Shown in pieces: positions 1 to 5,107 of a stretch of 7,563 nt of DNA (positions are counted from its first letter, which is position 1; each line of letters opens with the position of its first letter). The position numbers and the translations under genes were made by a program. Origin of the DNA: Lawsonibacter sp. (lineage in GTDB: Bacteria > Bacillota > Clostridia > Oscillospirales > Oscillospiraceae); the NCBI GenBank assembly GCA_022798855.1, contig JAAWNI010000107.1, positions 1 through 7,563 of the forward strand, read 5' to 3'. The notes under the pieces were generated by a model that had not been told where the DNA came from, searched no databases, and worked only from the letters and a program-made list of their open reading frames with translations.

Positions 1-1
1 C

Positions 2-244
2 GCCAAGGCCTCCAACGCCGGCGGCGTGGCGGTGTCCGCCCTGGAGATGAGCCAGAACTCCATGCGCTTCTCCTGGACCTTCCAGGAGGTGGACGACCGT
101 TTGAAGCAGATCATGACCGACCTATACCACAACGCTTCCCAGGCCGCCGAGCGGTTCGGCATGAAGGGCGACCTGGTGGCGGGCGCCAATATTGCCGGCT
201 TCCTGAAGGTGGCCGACTCCATGCTGGCCTACGGCCTGGTGTAA
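2..244 (+). CDS. gdhA: Glutamate dehydrogenase, C-terminal 80 residues (5' end outside window)
   Basis: This is the end of a hexameric NAD(P)-dependent glutamate dehydrogenase, which interconverts 2-oxoglutarate plus ammonia and glutamate in the cytoplasm. The frame is open from base 2 and ends at TAA 242-244. The visible part is the canonical C-terminal region: the NAGGV motif, then VSALEMSQNS containing the substrate-contacting serine (S380 in Clostridium symbiosum numbering), then the family tail ANIAGFLKVADSML. No substitution in this part suggests loss of function. The next gene begins 12 nt downstream behind its own strong ribosome binding site, so the two are almost certainly one transcript. 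By hand alignment this copy and its neighbour are about 53% identical over the last 79 residues, an old duplication and not an assembly artefact. Family assignment is secure. Cofactor preference and the state of the missing N-terminal active site cannot be judged. Confidence 0.95.
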   Translation, partial: AKASNAGGVAVSALEMSQNSMRFSWTFQEVDDRLKQIMTDLYHNASQAAERFGMKGDLVAGANIAGFLKVADSMLAYGLV

Positions 245-256
245 GGAGGGACCTCT

Positions 257-1600
257 ATGAATAACTACGCGGCCCGGGTGCTGGAGCGGCTCCGCCGGAA
301 GTACCCCAGCGAGACAGAGTATCTCCAATCGGTCCAGACCTGGCTGGAGATGATCGACCCCGCCCTGGACGACCCCCGCTATGAGAAGCTGGACCTGCTC
401 ACCCGCATGGTGGAGCCTGAGCGGATGGTCACCTTCCTGGTGCCCTGGGTGGACGACCAGGGGAATGCCCACACCAACCACGGCTACCGGGTGCAGTTCA
501 ACAGCGCCATCGGCCCCTACAAGGGGGGCCTGCGGTTCCACCCCTCGGTGAACGAGAGCGTGGTGAAATTCCTGGGCTTTGAGCAGACCTATAAAAACGC
601 CCTCACCGGCCTGCCCATCGGCGGGGCCTCCGGCGGCTCCGACTTCGACCCCCGGGGGAGGAGCGGCCGGGAGATCATGCGGTTCTGCCAGTCCTTTATG
701 AACTCCCTCTACCGCTACATCGGCGCGGACACCGACATCCCCGCCGGCGACATCGGGGTGGGGGCCAAGGAGATCGGCTACCTCTATGGCCAGTACAAGC
801 GCCTGCTGGGCAAGGCGGAGAGCTCCGCCCTGACGGGCAAGGGCCTCACTTACGGCGGCAGCAAGGTCCGCCTGGAAGCCGCCGGCTCCGGCACCGTCTA
901 TTTCCTGGACCGGATGGTCACCAGCCACGGGGACGCCCTGGCGGGCAAGGCCATCGCCGTGTCCGGCTTCGGCAACATGGCCTGGGGCGTGTGCCGCAAG
1001 GCGGCGGAGCTGGGGGCCAAGGTGGTCACCCTCTCCGGCCCGGACGGCTATGTCTATGACCCCGACGGGGTGGCCGGCCAGGAGAAGCTGGACTTCCTCC
1101 TGGAGATGCGGGACAGCGGCAAGGACAAGGTCTCCGCCTACGCCAGAAAGTTCGGGGTGGAGTTCTTCCCCGGAAAGAAGCCCTGGGAGGTCAAGGCCGA
1201 CGTGGCCATCCCCTGCGCCACCCAGAACGAGCTGGACGTGGAGGACGCCATCTGCATCCTGGCCAACGATGTGCGCTACTATGTGGAGGGGGCCAACATG
1301 CCCGCCACCGCCGAAGCCATGAAGCTGCTCCGGCTCAGCCCCAAGGTGCTCACCGCCGGGGCAAAGGCTTCCGGCTCCGGCGGCGTGGCGGTGTCCGCCC
1401 TGGAGATGGCCCAAAACTCCATCCGCTACAACTGGAAGCGCTCCGAGGTGGACGAGAAGCTGCGGCAGATTATGAGCGCCATCTATGACGCTTCCGCCGA
1501 CGCGGCCAAGGAGTACGGCCTGGGGGACGACCTCATCGCCGGCAACGACATCGCCGCCTTCAAGAAAATCTCCGAAGCCATGATCGCGCAGGGACTGTAA
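257..1600 (+). CDS. Glutamate dehydrogenase paralogue lacking the catalytic lysine
   Basis: This is a complete GDH-family protein of 447 aa, the usual length for the small hexameric bacterial enzymes, and it aligns without gaps to C. symbiosum GDH numbering. ATG 257 follows a strong AAGGAGGG site at 243-250. Residues 50-200 hold the substrate domain: K89 (GPYKGG), K113 (EQTYKNAL), D165 (PAGDIGVG) and T193 (LTGK) are all present, and S380 is kept. The invariant active-site motif GG-[GA]-K-GG reads GGASGG, so K125 is serine (TCC, 629-631). EATGYG has become EAAGSG (208-212, approximately), and NAGGV has become GSGGV (373-377). The Rossmann loop GFGNMA (237-242) is intact. The frame is open and well conserved, so this is not a decaying pseudogene. 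From family knowledge, loss of this lysine should cripple catalysis. I infer a regulatory or heterohexamer subunit partnering the upstream GDH, or a changed substrate. A hairpin terminator follows at 1617. Confidence 0.95.
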   Translation: MNNYAARVLERLRRKYPSETEYLQSVQTWLEMIDPALDDPRYEKLDLLTRMVEPERMVTFLVPWVDDQGNAHTNHGYRVQFNSAIGPYKGGLRFHPSVNESVVKFLGFEQTYKNALTGLPIGGASGGSDFDPRGRSGREIMRFCQSFMNSLYRYIGADTDIPAGDIGVGAKEIGYLYGQYKRLLGKAESSALTGKGLTYGGSKVRLEAAGSGTVYFLDRMVTSHGDALAGKAIAVSGFGNMAWGVCRKAAELGAKVVTLSGPDGYVYDPDGVAGQEKLDFLLEMRDSGKDKVSAYARKFGVEFFPGKKPWEVKADVAIPCATQNELDVEDAICILANDVRYYVEGANMPATAEAMKLLRLSPKVLTAGAKASGSGGVAVSALEMAQNSIRYNWKRSEVDEKLRQIMSAIYDASADAAKEYGLGDDLIAGNDIAAFKKISEAMIAQGL

Positions 1601-1616
1601 AGGAATATTGTTTTAT

Positions 1617-1646
1617 AAGTGGCGCGCCGGTGGGTGCGCCACTTTT
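1617..1646 (+). terminator. Intrinsic terminator of the gdh operon
   Basis: A perfect 9-bp stem, AAGTGGCGC (1617-1625) with GCGCCACTT (1636-1644), has a 10-nt loop and ends in TTTT at 1643-1646. It sits 16 nt after the stop codon of the second GDH. The T-tract is short, so termination may be partial. Confidence 0.8.
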
Positions 1647-1670
1647 GACTGATGGAGCTCCTCTTTGACG

Positions 1671-1718
1671 GAATCCCCCCGCCTCCTTCGGCGGCCCGCC
1701 CACTTTTGGCAGGGGGGC
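1671..1718. repeat. GC-rich nested palindromic block in the sigG upstream region
   Basis: C6 at 1675-1680 can pair with G6 at 1712-1717, enclosing a smaller hairpin CCGCC (1679-1683)/GGCGG (1690-1694); the two stems share bases 1679-1680. The block differs sharply from the AT-rich stretch that follows (about 1750-1800). It has the look of the intergenic palindromic elements common in high-GC gut clostridia, but whether it is repeated elsewhere cannot be seen here. The rest of 1647-1803 shows no convincing gene or promoter. Confidence 0.35.
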
Positions 1719-1803
1719 TTTGAGGGCTCCCTCTATGCGGGAAGGCGGCTAAAAATCCATCGAAAACGGTCTGACAATAAAAAATTTAGGGCCGGTCAAA
1801 TCC

Positions 1804-1832
1804 GTATGAAAGACCTCCCTACGGAGATACTG
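1804..1832 (+). promoter_or_regulatory. Possible sigma-G-type autoregulatory promoter
   Basis: GTATG at 1804-1808 fits the sigma-G -35 pattern (GHATR). After 17 bases comes GATACTG at 1826-1832, which matches five of seven positions of a CATACTA-type -10. The -10 lies inside the inverted repeat described at 1811-1862. A transcript from here would start near 1839 and lack the left arm of that hairpin. sigG is autoregulated in Bacillus, which makes the site plausible, but short motifs like this arise by chance. Confidence 0.25.
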
Positions 1833-1862
1833 GAAATACAGTATCGAGAGGTGGGGAGGTCT
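1811..1862 (+). promoter_or_regulatory. sigG leader hairpin sequestering the ribosome binding site
   Basis: The outer stem pairs 1811-1822 (AGACCTCCCTAC) with 1851-1862 (GTGGGGAGGTCT): 12 bp with one T-G wobble. The inner stem pairs GATACTG (1826-1832) with CAGTATC (1839-1845), with loop GAAATA. A small internal loop (3 by 5 nt) separates them. The Shine-Dalgarno GGGGAGG (1853-1859), 8 nt before the sigG ATG, is wholly inside the outer stem. The CCUCCC of the left arm acts as an anti-Shine-Dalgarno mimic. No T-tract follows, so this is not a terminator. I infer a translational brake on sigG. As I recall, a folded sigG leader that lowers translation has been reported in Bacillus subtilis. Confidence 0.7.
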
Positions 1863-1867
1863 ATGTC

Positions 1868-2638
1868 ATGCAGCACAAAGTTGAGATATGCGGGGTGAAC
1901 ACCGCCAAGCTGAAGGTGCTGAAAAGCAGCGAGACACAGGCGCTTCTTCTGCGGGCCAAGGCGGGGGACGCGCAGGCCCGGGAGGAACTGATTGCCGGCA
2001 ATCTGCGGCTGGTGCTGTCGGTGATCCAGCGGTTCACCAACCGGGGGGAGAACGCCGACGACCTGTTCCAGGTGGGGTGCATCGGCCTGATTAAGGCCAT
2101 CGACAACTTCAACACCGACCTGGATGTGAAATTCTCCACCTACGGCGTGCCCATGATCGTGGGGGAGATCCGCCGCTATCTTCGGGACAACAGCACGATG
2201 CGGGTATCCCGGGCCATGCGGGACACCGCCTATAAGGTGCTCCAGGCCAAGGAGGCCTACATGGCGGAGCATCAGAAGGAGCCAACCGTGGAGGAGATTG
2301 CCAAGATTCTGGATGTGAAGCGGGAGGACGTGGTCTTCGCCCTGGACGCCATTCTGGAGCCGGTGTCCCTCTATGAGCCGGTGTACTCCGACAGCGGGGA
2401 CACCATCTGCGTCATGGACCAGGTGAGGGACAACAAAAACAACGACGAGATGTGGGTGGAGCGGATCGCCCTGAAAGAGGCGGTGGGCCACCTCACCGAG
2501 CGGGAGCGGAAGATTCTGTCCATGCGCTTTTTTCAGGGGAAAACACAGATGGAGGTGTCCGCCGAAATTGGAATCTCTCAGGCCCAGGTGTCCCGGCTGG
2601 AGAAAAATGCCCTGCGGCAGATCAGGAAGGAGATGTGA
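1868..2638 (+). CDS. sigG: RNA polymerase sporulation-specific sigma factor SigG
   Basis: This forespore sigma-70 family factor directs late gene expression in the developing spore after engulfment. The 256-aa protein matches Bacillus SigG in length and throughout. The N-terminal signature KVEICGVNTAKL (4-15) is diagnostic of SigG. Region 2 has NLRLVLSVIQRF (45-56) and DDLFQVGCIGL (64-74). The region 2.3-2.4 stretch KFSTYGVPMIVGEIRRYLRD is at 88-107, and EEIAKIL lies in region 3. The region 4.2 helix-turn-helix GKTQMEVSAEIGISQAQVSR is at 224-243. ATG 1868 was chosen because it has GGGGAGG 8 nt upstream and gives the family N-terminus; ATG 1863 is out of frame. The Shine-Dalgarno is buried in a leader hairpin. 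In most Firmicutes sigG follows spoIIGA-sigE, but here it follows the gdh pair and a terminator. It ends 5 nt from a convergent small gene, with no terminator in between. Confidence 0.96.
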   Translation: MQHKVEICGVNTAKLKVLKSSETQALLLRAKAGDAQAREELIAGNLRLVLSVIQRFTNRGENADDLFQVGCIGLIKAIDNFNTDLDVKFSTYGVPMIVGEIRRYLRDNSTMRVSRAMRDTAYKVLQAKEAYMAEHQKEPTVEEIAKILDVKREDVVFALDAILEPVSLYEPVYSDSGDTICVMDQVRDNKNNDEMWVERIALKEAVGHLTERERKILSMRFFQGKTQMEVSAEIGISQAQVSRLEKNALRQIRKEM

Positions 2639-2643
2639 GGGAG

Positions 2644-2874
2644 TCAGTATCCGCTGATTTCCTCTGTGATGACGGCGATGAATTCCTCTTCCATCCTGGC
2701 GAAGCGCAGGGCCATCTGACTGCATACCCCCGAGGCCTCCACCGCTTCCGGCGAGGACATTCCGTACTTGTCCACCATCTTCTCAAGCCCCATTTGAGCG
2801 ATGCGGAATTCCACCCCCAATGTGGAAAGCTGTTTTCCTAACTCAACAAGCCTTATCTTATCTTTGTCTGTCAT
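2644..2874 (-). CDS. Small helical protein convergent with sigG (Spo0E-like at best)
   Basis: This is a 76-aa protein starting at ATG 2874, chosen because AGGAGGA (2881-2887) lies just upstream; the longer open frame to 3027 has no such site. It is predicted to be nearly all helical: one helix from about residue 5 to 33, a break at KYGMSSPEA, then a second helix with SQMALRFARMEEEF. That layout, with GMSSPEAVEAS..CSQ, loosely recalls the two-helix Spo0E family of Spo0A-phosphatases, but the characteristic SQ-x-LD core is not present, so the likeness is weak. A TATACT element at 2897-2902 is a possible -10, with no good -35. It converges tail to tail with sigG (5 nt gap) and probably lies under the sigG 3' untranslated region. 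It could simply be an uncharacterised conserved small protein. No signal peptide or membrane segment is visible. Confidence 0.75.
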   Translation of the reverse strand: MTDKDKIRLVELGKQLSTLGVEFRIAQMGLEKMVDKYGMSSPEAVEASGVCSQMALRFARMEEEFIAVITEEISGY

Positions 2875-2986
2875 ATGTACTCCTCCTGCCTTATCTAGTA
2901 TACCATCTGTGTCAAGGCGCCCAAATTGGACGGCGGCAGGCCGGAACACCGAACAATCCTCAGCGGAAAGCGGCGGGCGCTGAGGG

Positions 2987-3013
2987 CCGCTCTGGAGGAC
3001 CAGGGCGGTTTTT
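2987..3013 (+). terminator. Strong Rho-independent terminator reading rightward, probably ending sigG mRNA
   Basis: Stem CCGCTCTGG (2987-2995) with CCAGGGCGG (3000-3008) gives 9 bp with one wobble and a tetraloop AGGA, followed directly by TTTTT (3009-3013). It works only in the + direction. No + strand gene lies between sigG and this site, so it most likely ends sigG transcripts about 375 nt past the stop codon, after crossing the antisense strand of the small gene at 2644-2874. Confidence 0.8.
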
Positions 3014-3056
3014 CTCTTGCCGCGCACTTTGACAGTGGCGGCCCGATGAGGAAGCC

Positions 3057-3085
3057 AGCCTTACAGTTCCAACTTCTGTAAAGCT
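3057..3085 (-). other. Hairpin in the 3' untranslated region of the ZIP gene
   Basis: In - strand RNA, AGCTTTACAG (3085-3076) pairs with CTGTAAGGCT (3066-3057) over 10 bp with one T-G wobble; on the + strand the same position is a C-A mismatch. That asymmetry favours a structure in - strand RNA, downstream of the ZIP stop codon. There is no T-tract after it on that strand. Other small stems nearby (2958-2985 and 3019-3042) make the whole 2890-3112 gap rich in structure but free of any convincing gene. Confidence 0.4.
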
Positions 3086-3112
3086 TTTCCACCTCACAGG
3101 ACCGCCGGTGTT

Positions 3113-3895
3113 TTACCCCAGAGCCACGTCCAAAATCATCATGATAAGAAAGCCCGCCATGACGCCCAAGGTGCCGGAGTGGCCCCCCTGGGACAGGTTG
3201 GCCTCAGGGATGAGCTCCTCCACCACCACGTAGAGCATGGCTCCGGCTGCGAAGGACAGCAGCCAGGGGAGGACCAGCTGGACTGTCCCGGCCACCAGCA
3301 CGGTGAGCAGAGCGAAGACAGGCTCCACGACCCCGGACAGCGCCCCGATGAGGAAGGACTTCCCCTTGCTCATCCCCTCCTGACGCAGGGGCAGGGAGAT
3401 CGCCGCCCCCTCGGGGAAGTTCTGGATGCCGATTCCCAGGGCCAGGGCGGTGGAAGCGGTGAGGAGGGCGGTGTCGCCATTCTGGGCGGCCAGGGCGAAG
3501 GAGACTCCCACCGCCATCCCCTCCGGGATGTTGTGTAGGGTGACCGCCAGCACCAGCAGGGCGGTCCGGCTGGGGGAGGCCCCCCGGTGGAAGGACTCCG
3601 GCCCGAAGTGGGGCAGGAGGAAGTCCATCAACAGCAGAAATCCGATGCCCAGCATGGAGCCCCCAGCGGCGGGGAGCCAGCCCGCCTGGCCCAGCTCCTC
3701 CGCTTTTTCGATGGCTGGGATGAGCAGGGACCACATGCTGGCCGCGATCATCACCCCGGCGGCAAATCCCAGCATCACCCGGTGTAGGGTTTGAGAGGTT
3801 TTCTTGCGGAACAAAAAGACCACAGCGGCCCCGGCGGCGGTCATCAGGGCGGTAAAGCCCGTGCCGGCGGCGGCCCAAGTAAGTGCTTGTAACAC
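3113..3895 (-). CDS. ZIP family divalent metal transporter (GufA/ZupT-like)
   Basis: This is an inner-membrane importer of divalent metals (zinc, possibly iron or manganese). The 260-aa length is normal for the GufA/ZupT branch. Membrane segments are visible at about 5-29, 37-60, 79-95, 110-137, 145-170, 180-205, 208-225 and 240-259. The metal-binding motifs of TM4 and TM5 are present: HNIPEG (121-126) and QNFPEG (158-163), then PLRQEGMSKGKS and E225/E226 in VEELIPE. H121, E125 and E162 are the expected ligands; the second motif has QN where many relatives have HN. The start is GTG 3895, with only a weak AAAGGG about 10 nt upstream, so translation may be modest. It lies 102 nt downstream of the phosphate transporter on the same strand. 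Substrate cannot be decided from sequence. Confidence 0.92.
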   Translation of the reverse strand: MLQALTWAAAGTGFTALMTAAGAAVVFLFRKKTSQTLHRVMLGFAAGVMIAASMWSLLIPAIEKAEELGQAGWLPAAGGSMLGIGFLLLMDFLLPHFGPESFHRGASPSRTALLVLAVTLHNIPEGMAVGVSFALAAQNGDTALLTASTALALGIGIQNFPEGAAISLPLRQEGMSKGKSFLIGALSGVVEPVFALLTVLVAGTVQLVLPWLLSFAAGAMLYVVVEELIPEANLSQGGHSGTLGVMAGFLIMMILDVALG

Positions 3896-3919
3896 GATGT
3901 AAGAACCCTTTCTGAAAGA

Positions 3920-3937
3920 CTCGCAGGCGAGCGCCTG
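3920..3937 (-). promoter_or_regulatory. Overlapping alternative small hairpins in the ZIP gene leader
   Basis: CTCG/CGAG (3920-3931) and CAGGC/GCCTG (3924-3937) share bases, so only one can form at a time, just upstream of the ZIP start codon. The stems are short (4 and 5 bp). No known metal riboswitch was recognised in the 102-nt gap, and a clear promoter is not visible. Confidence 0.2.
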
Positions 3938-3997
3938 TACGGTTGCTTCCAGACTAGGCTATGCAAGAGAGGGGGGAGGGGTGCGGCAAAAGCCTTG

Positions 3998-5026
3998 TCA
4001 CACCGACAGAAATACCCGCGCCATCCAGTAGCCGATGGCCATACAGCTGGGGAAGGTGAGCACCCAGGCCAGGGCAATTTTTCCAGCCACCGCCCAGTCG
4101 GGGCGGTTCCCCCCGGCGGAGCCTACACCCAGCAGGGCGCAGGTGCGGGTGTGGGTGGTGGAGACGGGCAGGCCAAGAAGGGTGGCCCCCAGCAGGCAGG
4201 CGATGCTGCCCAGGTCGGCGGCCAGCCCCTCCCGAGGGCCCAGGGACACCATCTCCCGGCCCACAGTGTCGATGATCCGCCGCCCCCCCATCAGGGTGCC
4301 CAGGGCCATAAACCCGGCGCACAGGACCATCAGCCACATGGGGATCACAAAGGTGCCCTCGTCCCCGCGCCCCTGGGCCAGGGCAGTTCCCAGGAGAAAG
4401 ACGCCGATGAACTTCTGCCCGTCCTGAGCGCCATGGAGGAAAGCGGCCGCGGCCGCTCCAGGCAGTTGGGCCAGAAGGAGTGTACGGGGGAACAGCTTTA
4501 CAGAATTTATGGGACGGAAAGCGGTCCGCCCAGCCCAGAAACCGGCGGCGGCGGACAGAATCAGCCCCAGCCCCACCTTGCCCCAGCAGTCCCAGCGGAT
4601 GCAGGAGAAAGAGCCCTCCAGCGCCACCGCCGCCCCGGAGATCCCGGCCACCAGGGCGTGGCTCTCACTGGTGGGGATGCCGAAGAGCCAGGCCAGCCCC
4701 GCCCACAGGACGATAGCGGCCATGGCGGCGCACAGGGCGGTGAGCGCCCGTCTGGGCCCACCGCCGAACGCGGCAATGGAGTAGACCGTCTCCGCCACCG
4801 ATGCGTTTACTGAGGTGACGCACAGTACTCCCAGAAAATTGCACACCGCCGCCAGAACTACGGCGGAGCGGAAGGGGAGGGCGCCTGTCACTACAGCGCT
4901 GGCGATGGCGTTGGGGGCGTCTGTCCAGCCGTTGACCAGCAGAACGGCCAACGTCAACAAAACAGTGGTAAAAAGTGCTGGATTTTCACACAATTGACAT
5001 AAAAACTCGAAGAAAGACAGGGGCAT
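3998..5026 (-). CDS. PiT family inorganic phosphate transporter
   Basis: This is a low-affinity, ion-driven phosphate permease of the inner membrane; PiT proteins often carry phosphate with a bound divalent metal. The 342-aa protein has the internally repeated PiT signatures. In the first half these are NGWTDAPNAIASAV (32-45) and GIPTSESHALVAGISGAA (116-133). In the second half they are HGAQDGQKFIG (198-208) and GLPVSTTHT (285-293). Ten or so hydrophobic segments are visible. The start at ATG 5026 is preferred over ATG 5041 because GGAGGTG (5033-5039) lies 6 nt before 5026 and overlaps the earlier ATG, which has no ribosome site of its own. No PhoU-like (DUF47) partner gene is adjacent, although many PiT genes have one. 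It sits between dinB and the ZIP gene on the same strand, and a metal-phosphate link with the ZIP importer is possible but unproven. Confidence 0.93.
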   Translation of the reverse strand: MPLSFFEFLCQLCENPALFTTVLLTLAVLLVNGWTDAPNAIASAVVTGALPFRSAVVLAAVCNFLGVLCVTSVNASVAETVYSIAAFGGGPRRALTALCAAMAAIVLWAGLAWLFGIPTSESHALVAGISGAAVALEGSFSCIRWDCWGKVGLGLILSAAAGFWAGRTAFRPINSVKLFPRTLLLAQLPGAAAAAFLHGAQDGQKFIGVFLLGTALAQGRGDEGTFVIPMWLMVLCAGFMALGTLMGGRRIIDTVGREMVSLGPREGLAADLGSIACLLGATLLGLPVSTTHTRTCALLGVGSAGGNRPDWAVAGKIALAWVLTFPSCMAIGYWMARVFLSV

Positions 5027-5080
5027 GGACAACACCTCCATGTCCCAAAGTATGCGGGTTTCTTCTTTGTTAGCACAGGC

Positions 5081-5105
5081 CGCCCCTACAGACGCCTGTA
5101 GGGCG
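5081..5105 (-). other. Hairpin between dinB and the phosphate transporter gene
   Basis: CCCTACAG (5084-5091) pairs perfectly with CTGTAGGG (5096-5103) around a 4-nt loop, and the stem can extend two more pairs past a bulged C. It begins 3 nt after the dinB stop codon. Neither strand has a T-tract behind it, so it may attenuate or stabilise mRNA. Sequences like TGTAGGGGCG are also typical of dispersed intergenic repeats. Confidence 0.45.
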
Positions 5106-5107
5106 CG

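Noticed and set aside
122..1414. A 430-codon open frame on the - strand opposite the GDH paralogue
   Set aside because: It is the antisense shadow of a clearly conserved GDH in GC-rich DNA. Its product is low-complexity (Gly/His/Val/Leu-rich) with no recognisable domain.
1665..1805. A TTG-started open frame leading into the sigG region
   Set aside because: The rare start codon, no Shine-Dalgarno and an unremarkable product argue against it; only the portion from ATG 1806 is kept as a possible leader mini-ORF.
2910..2915. TTGACA on the - strand as a -35 for the small gene
   Set aside because: The nearby TATACT is only 7 bases away, and at 17 bases there is no -10-like hexamer, so the pair cannot work as a normal promoter.
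2801..3032. Two small + strand frames in the gap beside the 76-aa gene
   Set aside because: No ribosome sites, overlap with the - strand gene start and the terminator, and no protein-like pattern.
3995..4813. A 272-codon + strand frame opposite the phosphate transporter
   Set aside because: The protein is rich in Gly, Gln and Pro repeats typical of antisense frames, while the - strand frame has full PiT signatures.
5027..5041. The upstream ATG (5041) as start of the phosphate transporter
   Set aside because: It has no ribosome site of its own and overlaps the GGAGGTG that serves the ATG at 5026.
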